The notes beneath the pieces are model-generated. The model made no database searches. It saw only the letters and a list, made by a program, of their open reading frames with translations, and was not told the DNA's origin. A DNA stretch of 34,265 bases from JAGVVZ01 sp964372465. Lineage in GTDB: Archaea > Aenigmatarchaeota > Aenigmatarchaeia > CG10238-14. Every line of letters begins with the position of its first letter. The stretch's first letter is position 1. The DNA lies in NCBI GenBank assembly GCA_964372465.1, contig CAYJRA010000007.1, positions 1 through 34,265 on the forward strand, written 5' to 3'. Of this stretch, positions 1-7,038 are shown one piece after another. Position numbers and translations under genes: made by a program.

Positions 1-318
1 TATAGACAAGTCCATATAACACAAGGAGCTTCTGAAGAGTTATATCGAGAGTTTAGTGCCTATATCCAACCTGGTGTATATGATACAGAAAAAGGCGATA
101 TTGGCGCTGTTTTAGCTAGATATATTCATGATAGAATAGGGCTTGCCGTGAGAATAGCTAGAGATAATGGTTGTTATACAGAAACTCCTGCGGATGATAT
201 AAAAAACTCCGAACCCGCTTTAGAAAGGAGTATAGAAATTCCAAAACAATTGGATTTTGGGCTCAGAATTTATGATGAAACTAGTCATTTGACGGCTGAA
301 GGCAAAAGGAGACATTAA
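1..318 (+). CDS. Hypothetical protein, 3' end only
   Basis: The frame is open from the first base to a TAA at 316-318, giving the last 105 residues of a protein whose start lies outside the window. The visible part is soluble and charged, with a stretch rich in Tyr, Ile and Arg (AVLARYIHDRIGLAVRIARD) and no membrane segment. I recognise no family. The stop is directly followed by the stop of the convergent rqcH gene (319), so the two genes meet with no intergenic base. That tight packing supports real coding. Function unknown. Confidence 0.6.
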   Translation, partial: YRQVHITQGASEELYREFSAYIQPGVYDTEKGDIGAVLARYIHDRIGLAVRIARDNGCYTETPADDIKNSEPALERSIEIPKQLDFGLRIYDETSHLTAEGKRRH

Positions 319-2040
319 TCAAAACTCAATAAATCTCACGATTTTGCATATACCGTATGGTATTTCTTTTCTAATTTTTTCATGCATTTCTCCGAATCTT
401 TTTTTTAAAACCTCATCATAATTTTCATTCCCTGGAGCAAGTAAAATATAATTTTTTGTGTGTTTTCTTAGAGCCGACTCCGGACCGTAAATAATCTTAT
501 TGTCTTTTATCCCAACAGCTATCTTAAGCTCTATTCTCCTTACCCAGTTTCTTTCGCCATATATCATAAACGAGCCGGTAGGAAGACCACCTTCCTTTCT
601 AATTTGCCCGGGTTTCACATAATAAACATCAGCAATCAAAATGCCAATTTTCCAAGCTTTTGAATATGAAGCACAAAACTGTGCTGTCTCATTTATCGTT
701 TTTTCAGGTACATCAAGATTTTCGGGGTTTTTTATCAGAACAAAGGGAGAACCTGTAATATCTGTATGAAAAACTACATCATTAGCTTTCATGTATTTTC
801 TTATTAACTGCTCGTTATTTTTAGCATCCTTACCGCCAACCACTAAAAAATCATCCGATGAAATAAACCATCTGAAATTTTCATACCATTGCCTCTGTTC
901 AACTATTTTCTGCTCTTTTATATCTGGTTTGATCGGCACATTTACTTCCAATTCCTCTATTGCCTTTTTCAGGCCTTCTATTTTTTTCTTGATTTTTTTA
1001 ATTTCTGAATAATATTTCTGTATATTCTCATTTATCGTGAATCTAAAATCAACGGGCACTTCATCAATAATTATCACTGCCTTTTTAGGTACAAATTCCA
1101 AATTCAGTTTTCCGGCAATTTCTTCATGCTTTTCCTTGTTATCTTTCAATTTCCAAAATTTAGTCAATATATCATAAAAATAATCAACCTTCTCATTCAT
1201 CTTGTCTATATACGCTTGATACTTCTTTTTCTCTTCCTCCAACTCATATAGTTTCTCCAACTGTTTGCTCTTAATGCCAAAATATCTCTGCCTCATTTCA
1301 TTGTGTGGTCTGCTTCTAAACAGCTCAAGATCTTTTTCATATTCACTTCTAATTTCCTCATTCAAATGTTCCATTTCCTTGAACCAAGAATCAATGTTTT
1401 TCAAGAATTCATAGAATTCTGGTATTCTCTTTGAATTTCTATCTTTTTTGTCCATCATTAATTTTCTGCAAATAGATTCGGCAACGTCGTTGCCAAAACC
1501 AAAATCTTTTATCAAGGTAGTAAAGAACTCCTTGTCTTGAAAATTGGCGACCAATTGCTCCAGTGACATTTTGAATGGATCCAGGAATGAAGGCGGGTAA
1601 TCATATTTTAAATTCGGTTTTATTGTTCTGTGCTTCCACGCTCTCATCTCAAGAGCGATAATGATTCTTCTGTCAGGTTTTTCAGTCAAAACCAAATTTC
1701 CATCGCCAAAAAATTCGGCAAATACAATGTGATGATCAGTCTCTATCTCAATTATCCTGTCAAACTCGTGCTGTCTTATATCGATAATCCTTGAGTTGTC
1801 CAAGTGCTTTCTGAGTTGTTTGGTAAGCTCAGACAATTCAACAGAATCGTAGTTTTTATCAGAAAGAAAGAAACCCAATTTCGGCGATATTATCAAAAAA
1901 TTCTTTTGTCCTTTTATGTGTAAATCAAACAAGAAGCCATTGTGTATTTCCTTAATCTTCTGAATCCTCGAGTTTATCAACTTCTTCATTTGATTCGTTT
2001 GAAACTTCACTTGAAGGCTGTTTATCTGCTTCATTGCCAA
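319..2040 (-). CDS. rqcH: NFACT-family ribosome quality control protein (RqcH/Rqc2-like)
   Basis: This is an RqcH/Rqc2/NEMF homologue. In the family, these proteins bind stalled large ribosomal subunits and recruit tRNA to add C-terminal tails to the trapped chain. The N-terminal NFACT-N domain shows the family DR motif (EFDRII, Asp94-Arg95) and a later ALEMR segment. A long charged coiled-coil region follows (about residues 220-375), then an NFACT-R domain (about 380-510) with VVGGKDAKNNE and GLPTGSFMIYGERNWVR. At 573 residues it is shorter than many archaeal members, and I see no clear NFACT-C domain. The start at 2040 keeps the N-terminal helix but overlaps scpB by 89 bp. An internal ATG at 1989 would cut the overlap to 38 bp. 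Confidence 0.9.
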   Translation of the reverse strand: MAMKQINSLQVKFQTNQMKKLINSRIQKIKEIHNGFLFDLHIKGQKNFLIISPKLGFFLSDKNYDSVELSELTKQLRKHLDNSRIIDIRQHEFDRIIEIETDHHIVFAEFFGDGNLVLTEKPDRRIIIALEMRAWKHRTIKPNLKYDYPPSFLDPFKMSLEQLVANFQDKEFFTTLIKDFGFGNDVAESICRKLMMDKKDRNSKRIPEFYEFLKNIDSWFKEMEHLNEEIRSEYEKDLELFRSRPHNEMRQRYFGIKSKQLEKLYELEEEKKKYQAYIDKMNEKVDYFYDILTKFWKLKDNKEKHEEIAGKLNLEFVPKKAVIIIDEVPVDFRFTINENIQKYYSEIKKIKKKIEGLKKAIEELEVNVPIKPDIKEQKIVEQRQWYENFRWFISSDDFLVVGGKDAKNNEQLIRKYMKANDVVFHTDITGSPFVLIKNPENLDVPEKTINETAQFCASYSKAWKIGILIADVYYVKPGQIRKEGGLPTGSFMIYGERNWVRRIELKIAVGIKDNKIIYGPESALRKHTKNYILLAPGNENYDEVLKKRFGEMHEKIRKEIPYGICKIVRFIEF

Positions 2041-2536
2041 CCACGTCTTTTAATACTTGTCTGATTTCATTTATACTTTTTCCGAAATATTTTTCAAAAT
2101 CCTTCGTAGTAGATACAAGCCTGGTTCTACCGGATTTTTCTGTTTTAATCAGTCCTCTCTTCTCGAGATTTTTTATATAATCATAAGCTTTGTTTCCTTG
2201 GACTTTAATTATATATGATTGGGACACAGGCTCCTTTAAAGCAACGACGCCTAGAGTTCTTAGCATGCCATCGGTTAGATCTGAATGCGGGGTCAAGGAA
2301 GACACATGGGGTAAGAATTTGTTTTTTACTTTCAGTTGATATCCAATTCCAGTGAAGGTTAACTCAAACCCTCTGTCATCATGATCGAAATCTTTCTTGA
2401 TATCATCCAATATTTTCTCTGTTCTTTCATCTGATTTGACATTTGAAATTTTAGATAGCTCTTTCACTGACAAAGGTTCGCTTGACATGAATAATGCAGC
2501 CTCTATTAAGGCTCTCTTTTCATCCATTTTTACCAT
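1952..2536 (-). CDS. scpB: Segregation and condensation protein B (ScpB)
   Basis: ScpB is the winged-helix subunit that, with the kleisin ScpA, completes SMC condensin in bacteria and many archaea. The protein (194 aa) has two winged-helix domains. The opening ALIEAALFMSSEPLSVKEL is characteristic, as is LRTLGVVALKEPVSQSYI in the second domain. The C-terminal 30 residues are acidic, low in complexity and rich in Ser/Glu/Asp. Two starts are possible: ATG 2536, or ATG 2527 (MDEKRAL). No scpA or smc is in the window. The gene is first in an operon with rqcH, whose start lies inside the acidic tail of scpB. That pairing suggests coupled translation, not a shared pathway. Confidence 0.9.
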   Translation of the reverse strand: MVKMDEKRALIEAALFMSSEPLSVKELSKISNVKSDERTEKILDDIKKDFDHDDRGFELTFTGIGYQLKVKNKFLPHVSSLTPHSDLTDGMLRTLGVVALKEPVSQSYIIKVQGNKAYDYIKNLEKRGLIKTEKSGRTRLVSTTKDFEKYFGKSINEIRQVLKDVVGNEADKQPSSEVSNESNEEVDKLEDSED

Positions 2537-2608
2537 TTAACTATTGCCATTAAATAGATAAGAAATTATGTACGAACGAAATAAATTTAATATCCAAAAT
2601 ATGATCAA

Positions 2609-2616
2609 TTATAAAT
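2609..2616 (+). promoter_or_regulatory. TATA box of the 90-residue orphan gene
   Basis: TTATAAAT is centred about 28 bp before the ATG at 2641. In archaea this places transcription start at or next to the ATG, so the mRNA is probably leaderless. No Shine-Dalgarno sequence precedes the ATG. The element lies in the 104-bp divergent spacer shared with scpB. Confidence 0.55.
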
Positions 2617-2640
2617 GTTTATTTCGCGTGTTTCTATCTA

Positions 2641-2913
2641 ATGTCTGGGCTGTTGCCAATTCAATCAAAAAGTCTGGACAACTATTTTTTGTGGCGCGAT
2701 AGATGGTTAAAAGCAATAAACGAGTATACTGCAAGATCCAGCTGTAGCTTGCCGTTTTATCGCGCTAGGGAAGCTTTTTTCTCGCCGACTAAAAATTATG
2801 ATTGGTGGATAGAAGGTTTCAGAAATGGATTCGAACTCATTTTAGAAAGACAAGTTTCTGCGGTCTGCGAATATTTGCAAGTTGGTAAAGAAACTCTCGT
2901 AGATTACATGTAA
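2641..2913 (+). CDS. Hypothetical small protein, aromatic-rich
   Basis: This 90-residue protein has a TATA box at leaderless distance, which supports real expression. It is rich in Trp, Tyr and Phe (four Trp, including NYDWWIEGFRNGFELILE) and has two Cys far apart. It has no signal peptide or membrane segment and looks like a small soluble helical protein. I recognise no family. It stands alone between divergent scpB and the serB-serS pair, separated from the latter by 185 bp that contain a T-tract. Confidence 0.6.
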   Translation: MSGLLPIQSKSLDNYFLWRDRWLKAINEYTARSSCSLPFYRAREAFFSPTKNYDWWIEGFRNGFELILERQVSAVCEYLQVGKETLVDYM

Positions 2914-3017
2914 AATACTTAAACTTACCATTCCATATTATTCCAAGTGAAAGTGATGCCGTACCAATCCGAATATTAAAAGGAATTGGATTTTGCTTAT
3001 TCTGCACTTTATTCGAA

Positions 3018-3025
3018 TTTTTTTT
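3018..3025 (+). terminator. Possible U-tract terminator
   Basis: A run of eight T on the plus strand lies about 105 bp after the 90-residue orphan and before the serB translation signals. Just upstream, CCAATCC (2965-2971) can pair imperfectly with GGAATTGG (2981-2988). Archaeal termination often relies on U-tracts, but the call rests on composition only. Confidence 0.3.
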
Positions 3026-3053
3026 GAAAGATAAATTATCTTCTTTGCTTAAT

Positions 3054-3061
3054 GGAGGTGA
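3054..3061 (+). promoter_or_regulatory. Strong Shine-Dalgarno site pointing to a 32-codon upstream ORF
   Basis: GGAGGTGA is a full match to the archaeal anti-Shine-Dalgarno end. It sits six bases before ATG 3068 (and directly abuts ATG 3062). Those starts open a frame ending at TGA 3164-3166, inside the serB-like gene but in another frame. The serB-like frame itself has only a weaker AGGTG at 3104-3108. The upstream ORF may be a leader coupled to serB, or a chance frame. Confidence 0.4.
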
Positions 3062-3098
3062 ATGTTAATGTATGCAAGAGATTTTTTAGCATATCAAA

Positions 3099-3758
3099 AT
3101 GGGAAAGGTGGCTATGTTTCCATCAAAGATACTCCTGACGGATATAGAAGGCGTTTGGATTGGTGAGACCATGGACGCCATAGCAAAGGAATATGGGATA
3201 GAAAACGAGATGCAGAAATTGACGACTATGGGAATGAGCGGTGAAATGAAATTAAGAGATACTATGCCGTTGAGATTGCAGAAATTGGCTGAAATGAAAG
3301 CTACTAAATACGGCGTAGTCAGTGCTGCTTCTAGAACTCCTGTGACAGACGGTGCTTTAGAAACTTTAGAAGGTCTCAGAAAAAACGGATTTTGTATTAT
3401 TGGAATATCCGGTGGATTAGATATTGTAATTCCAGAAATTTTCAGGCGTTCGGGTTTTCTTCCATATTTCCATAGAATTTATACTTCCAGATATTTGGGC
3501 AATGGTGCATATATAGAGCCCAATGTAGATGTTTTAGAAGACAAGGCTTTGGTTGCAGAACACGAGCTAGAAACAGGGAAATATGAAATTTCAGCCGCAC
3601 TTTTTGACGGAGCTAACGATATTTCACTGATTCCCTTAGTTGACATGCCTATAGGATTTAATCCCAAACCGGTTGTAGTGGAAGCCATGTCAAAAAATGG
3701 CGGCGTTATAGTAAGAGGTAACAATTTGAACTTAATTAAAAAATATTTAATGAGGTGA
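3099..3758 (+). CDS. serB: HAD-superfamily phosphatase, phosphoserine phosphatase-like
   Basis: The 219 residues align along their length with the phosphoserine phosphatase branch of the HAD superfamily, which dephosphorylates O-phosphoserine to serine. Motif I is DIEGV (nucleophile Asp15), motif II is SGG (Ser104), motif III is Lys149, and motif IV is DGAND (Asp170, Asp174). The family cap sequence GMSGEMKLRDTMPLRL is also present. The usual motif I is DxDST or DxDGT. Here the second Asp, the general acid, is Glu17, so activity or substrate may differ. The start may instead be ATG 3114, preceded by AGGTG. The gene ends 4 bp before serS, which suggests an operon making serine and charging it to tRNA. 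Confidence 0.8.
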   Translation: MGKVAMFPSKILLTDIEGVWIGETMDAIAKEYGIENEMQKLTTMGMSGEMKLRDTMPLRLQKLAEMKATKYGVVSAASRTPVTDGALETLEGLRKNGFCIIGISGGLDIVIPEIFRRSGFLPYFHRIYTSRYLGNGAYIEPNVDVLEDKALVAEHELETGKYEISAALFDGANDISLIPLVDMPIGFNPKPVVVEAMSKNGGVIVRGNNLNLIKKYLMR

Positions 3759-3762
3759 AAAG

Positions 3763-5046
3763 ATGCTAGATATAAAATTGGTAAGAGAAAATCCAGAAAT
3801 TATAAAGAATGACTTGAAAAAAAGGCTGGATGCAGAAAAAATTAAATGGGTAGACGAGACAGTCAAACTAGACAAATCATGGAGATCATCTGTTCAAGAA
3901 TTGAACGAATTAAGGCGCAGAAGAAATACAATCACCCAGGAAATTTCCAAATCGAAGAAGGAAGGAAAAGACGTAAAGGGGTTGATAAAAGAAGCAGAAG
4001 ACATTCCTAAAAAAATCAAAAATCTAGAGGAAAAAAGTAAGAATGAAGAGGAAAAAATAAATTACTACTTAATGCGATTGCCAAACATCCTTCACGAATC
4101 TGTACCTTTAGGTAAGGATGATTCGGAAAATGTTGAAATCAGAAGGATCGGTCATATCCCAAAATTCGATTTCGAACCTAAAAACCATCTGGAATTGATG
4201 CAGAATTTGAATCTAATAGATGTTGACAGGGCTGCCAAAGTTTCTGGCCACGGATTCTTTTATTTGAAAAATGATTTGGCAAGACTGGATTTGGCCATAG
4301 TGCAGTATGCAATAGATTTTATGATGAAACGCGGATATACATTCATTATTCCGCCATACATGATACACAAAGAACCTTTCATAGGGGTGACTGACTTTGA
4401 ATTTTTCCAAGAACAAATCTACAAAATTGAAAATGAAGATCTGTATTTGATAGCAACAGCCGAGCATCCTCTAGGAGCAATGTTCAAGGATGAGATTTTA
4501 AACAAAGATGATATGCCTATCAAATTATGTGGATTCAGTCCGTGCTTCAGAAAGGAAGTGGGTGCTCACGGCAAATATACGAAGGGATTGTTCAGGATGC
4601 ATCATTTCCATAAAATCGAGCAGTTTATTTTCTGCCACCCGAGTGAATCTTGGCCGTTGCATGAAGAGTTGCAAAAGAATTCAGAAGATTTACTGAAAGG
4701 CCTTGGTTTAACATATAGAGTTGTGAATGTATGTACAGGCGATATTGGTAGCATTGCAGCGAAGAAATATGACACAGAAATCTGGATGGCCGACGGTAAA
4801 TTCAGAGAGGTTGGATCCAATTCAAACTGTACGGATTACCAAGCAAGAAGGTTGAATATAAGATTCAAAGAAAAGGAAGGACAGGCGGCAATGGGCTTTG
4901 CCCATACACTAAATAATACAGCCCTCGCTACAAGCAGGGTTATGATTGCAATAATAGAACAAAATCAACAGAAAGACGGATCTGTTTTGATTCCAGAAGC
5001 ATTAAGGCCGTTTATGAGCGGAAAGAAAAAAATTGAGAAAATGTAA
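3763..5046 (+). CDS. serS: Seryl-tRNA synthetase
   Basis: This class II synthetase attaches serine to tRNA-Ser. Residues about 1-110 form the N-terminal tRNA-binding coiled coil (LRRRRNTITQEISKSKKEGK). The catalytic core follows, with motif 2 at about 256-285 (CFRKEVGAHGKYTKGLFRMH) and motif 3 at about 377-400 (NNTALATSRVMIAIIEQNQ). At 427 residues it matches the common SerRS type, not the divergent methanogen type. A GAGGTG Shine-Dalgarno lies 5 bp before the ATG. It is the second gene after the serB-like phosphatase. Confidence 0.97.
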   Translation: MLDIKLVRENPEIIKNDLKKRLDAEKIKWVDETVKLDKSWRSSVQELNELRRRRNTITQEISKSKKEGKDVKGLIKEAEDIPKKIKNLEEKSKNEEEKINYYLMRLPNILHESVPLGKDDSENVEIRRIGHIPKFDFEPKNHLELMQNLNLIDVDRAAKVSGHGFFYLKNDLARLDLAIVQYAIDFMMKRGYTFIIPPYMIHKEPFIGVTDFEFFQEQIYKIENEDLYLIATAEHPLGAMFKDEILNKDDMPIKLCGFSPCFRKEVGAHGKYTKGLFRMHHFHKIEQFIFCHPSESWPLHEELQKNSEDLLKGLGLTYRVVNVCTGDIGSIAAKKYDTEIWMADGKFREVGSNSNCTDYQARRLNIRFKEKEGQAAMGFAHTLNNTALATSRVMIAIIEQNQQKDGSVLIPEALRPFMSGKKKIEKM

Positions 5047-5068
5047 TAATAATCAGGCAACTGTTTTA

Positions 5069-6163
5069 TTATCTCCACAGCTCTAGAAATTCTTTCCCTT
5101 TAAATCTTTGATCTTTTAACCAATTGTATTGAATAGGTCTTTTATCTTTCATCCATCCTGGCAAGAAAACATATATATCAATAGCATCCGCATAAGCTTC
5201 AGCACAGCCTCGATATCCATATAAAGTGACTGGTTTTTCAATCGTAAATCTAACTGGCCAACCATCAATACATCCTACAACTTCATCAAACTCTTCATTC
5301 GAAGCATTGATTTTCAAGAATTCCGAAAGATCAAATTCTTTTCCTGATTTTAAGTCTAATATAAACCTCCTTGCAAGACTTATTTTTTTACCATACTCTA
5401 ACGCATGAACCCATTCATGAACAAAAACATTATCACATCTACTTCTAGGATATAATTTGTGCCTAACATCATAATAAAACATATTTCTTGGTGGACTCAC
5501 TTCGCATTCCACCCTTATATTTTTTGGTACTTCATCATAATTCTCTATGATAAATTTTATTCCTTCTCTCTTCTTTTCTTCTTCCGTCATATCTTTAGGT
5601 AATTTTTGCATAAACTCATATAATGAAACTATTGGCCCGGCCCTTCCATTCATTTGACCAAGAAAAATGGGTCTTCTACAGATTATATAAAGATCAGTGT
5701 TGGGTACTAAATAATCCTGTAGCAAAATTATTGTATTCAGGTATTCTTCTTTTTCCCGTTTTTCACAACTATCAAATTCAACAGAATAGCTACTATTAAC
5801 AGGTTTCCATTGATTGGTTTCAGGATCATAAAAAACATATTTATTCGAACTTGCTTCCTCAATTTTATGCTTTGGAATATACTTCCCTAATTTAGGGTTT
5901 AATGGATCTATATCCTCAATTAAAAAGTATGGATCGTTTACATATTGTTGTTGATACGTAATTTCGCGCTCTCTTTTAGTAGCAAATTCATCAACCTCAA
6001 AACGATTTTGTGGTTTACCTTCAATCATTTCAACAAAACTAGTAGTATAATACCTATCTGAATTGTCTCGATTAATATATCTGTCATAAGCAACAGCACT
6101 GCCTATGATTACTGAAAGTGCACCAATTACAAGACACAACCTTTGTTTGATTGAATGTTTCAT
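5069..6163 (-). CDS. Membrane-anchored or exported protein with HExxH motif, putative metallopeptidase
   Basis: The chosen ATG (6163) follows AAAGGGGAAA, a ribosome-binding site; an in-frame GTG at 6190 would add nine residues. Residues about 3-25 form a single hydrophobic segment (LCLVIGALSVIIGSAVA), so the rest is probably outside the cell. About residue 249 lies VHEWVHALEYG, the HExxH zinc motif. An AEAYADAIDIY segment about 70 residues later could supply the third ligand, as in gluzincins. Several Cys (SCEKREK, IICRR, VECEV, RCDN, GCID, GCAE) suggest disulfides. I cannot assign a family. It is the last minus-strand gene before serS and has its own AT-rich promoter, shared in sequence with the 155-residue gene at 8589. 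Confidence 0.7.
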   Translation of the reverse strand: MKHSIKQRLCLVIGALSVIIGSAVAYDRYINRDNSDRYYTTSFVEMIEGKPQNRFEVDEFATKREREITYQQQYVNDPYFLIEDIDPLNPKLGKYIPKHKIEEASSNKYVFYDPETNQWKPVNSSYSVEFDSCEKREKEEYLNTIILLQDYLVPNTDLYIICRRPIFLGQMNGRAGPIVSLYEFMQKLPKDMTEEEKKREGIKFIIENYDEVPKNIRVECEVSPPRNMFYYDVRHKLYPRSRCDNVFVHEWVHALEYGKKISLARRFILDLKSGKEFDLSEFLKINASNEEFDEVVGCIDGWPVRFTIEKPVTLYGYRGCAEAYADAIDIYVFLPGWMKDKRPIQYNWLKDQRFKGKEFLELWR

Positions 6164-6188
6164 AGCATTTCCCCTTTGTATAATATTC

Positions 6189-6240
6189 ACTACTATTAAG
6201 TAGAGTAGATTTTTATATATAATTAATATAAATTATATAA
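6189..6240 (-). promoter_or_regulatory. Promoter of the HExxH gene, copy 1 of a shared element
   Basis: On the coding strand the element reads as an AT-only block containing TATATATAA, an 11-base spacer, then ACTTAATAGTAGT. The TATA-like part is about 25 bp upstream of the ACTTAATAGTAGT box, so transcription probably starts inside that box. The same 13-base box and AT block recur at 9088-9140 with a 12-base spacer; the last 28 bases match at 25 positions. Confidence 0.55.
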
Positions 6241-6263
6241 AAAATAGAAAATTATATAAAAAT

Positions 6264-7028
6264 TTAATCAGTTTGCGTTACCAAAGTATCCGCTGAACTC
6301 TCGGCAACTCTTCCTAACACGTTCAAACCAGCACCAATCCAGTACCAGTTTGGATCACTGCTCAAATATGCTATTAAACCGCATAGAGCAAGCCCCGCAG
6401 ATCTAGCGGTCATTCCACCAAGTTTAACTAATCCGGGTGTTCTATAATATCCATCTAATTTTTCAGTTAGAAATCTGAAACCTTCAAAGACACCAAAACC
6501 AATGACCGGTAAAGCTAATGCATTGGCTGTGTAATGCGAGATTTGTGAACTTGCATATTTATTAGCACTATCTAACATTTCATATGCCATTTTTTGAAGT
6601 GCACTTAATTCCTGCGCCCCAAAAGTTGGAGCAACAACTGGTGTTGCTGTGGGAGTTGGAGTTGGCGTCGGTGTAGGAGTTATCTTTGGACACGAATTGC
6701 TAAGTTGACAAAGAAGTCCTTGAATACTATCACCTAGAGTTTGAGCGCCTCTTTGTATATCTTGTATAACATCACCACCTTTTTTCAATGTACTTTCAGC
6801 TGCTCTTTTTGCAGCTGCATCATTATACATTCTTGCAATCTTTTCTGCCGAATCCTGTAAATCTTGAGCAAATTTGCCTCTATAAAGAGCTTGATATTTG
6901 CCTTGAATATTCATATACATATTAGCAAACGTAGAAAGTCCTGCTAAGGCTTTTCCTACCGTTTCCACGCCTTTCATTAGCTGTCTGTTTCCCAATGCAT
7001 ACCTTATGTTGTCAGTTAACGCGTACAT
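6264..7028 (-). CDS. Hypothetical membrane protein with Pro-Thr linker
   Basis: This 254-residue protein has a helical N-terminal half (about 1-110, Ala/Gln/Asp-rich and likely coiled). Two Cys flank a short segment (CQLSNSC), followed by a Pro-Thr repeat linker at about 117-130 (PTPTPTPTPTATP). The C-terminal half contains hydrophobic helices near 172-188, 208-222 and 229-240. PT linkers are typical of extracytoplasmic regions. KGVETVGKALAG near residue 19 resembles QGTDVVGKSLS in the upstream neighbour, which hints at common ancestry. It starts 10 bp after the stop of that gene and is probably last in a three-gene operon. No family recognised. Confidence 0.6.
   Translation of the reverse strand: MYALTDNIRYALGNRQLMKGVETVGKALAGLSTFANMYMNIQGKYQALYRGKFAQDLQDSAEKIARMYNDAAAKRAAESTLKKGGDVIQDIQRGAQTLGDSIQGLLCQLSNSCPKITPTPTPTPTPTATPVVAPTFGAQELSALQKMAYEMLDSANKYASSQISHYTANALALPVIGFGVFEGFRFLTEKLDGYYRTPGLVKLGGMTARSAGLALCGLIAYLSSDPNWYWIGAGLNVLGRVAESSADTLVTQTD
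6651..6690 (-). repeat. Short tandem repeat encoding the Pro-Thr linker
   Basis: Plus-strand GGAGTT, GGCGTC and GGTGTA units in tandem encode the alternating Pro-Thr linker of the 254-residue protein. Codons vary between units, so the repeat is kept at protein level more than as exact DNA. Confidence 0.6.
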
Positions 7029-7038
7029 ATAATCACTT

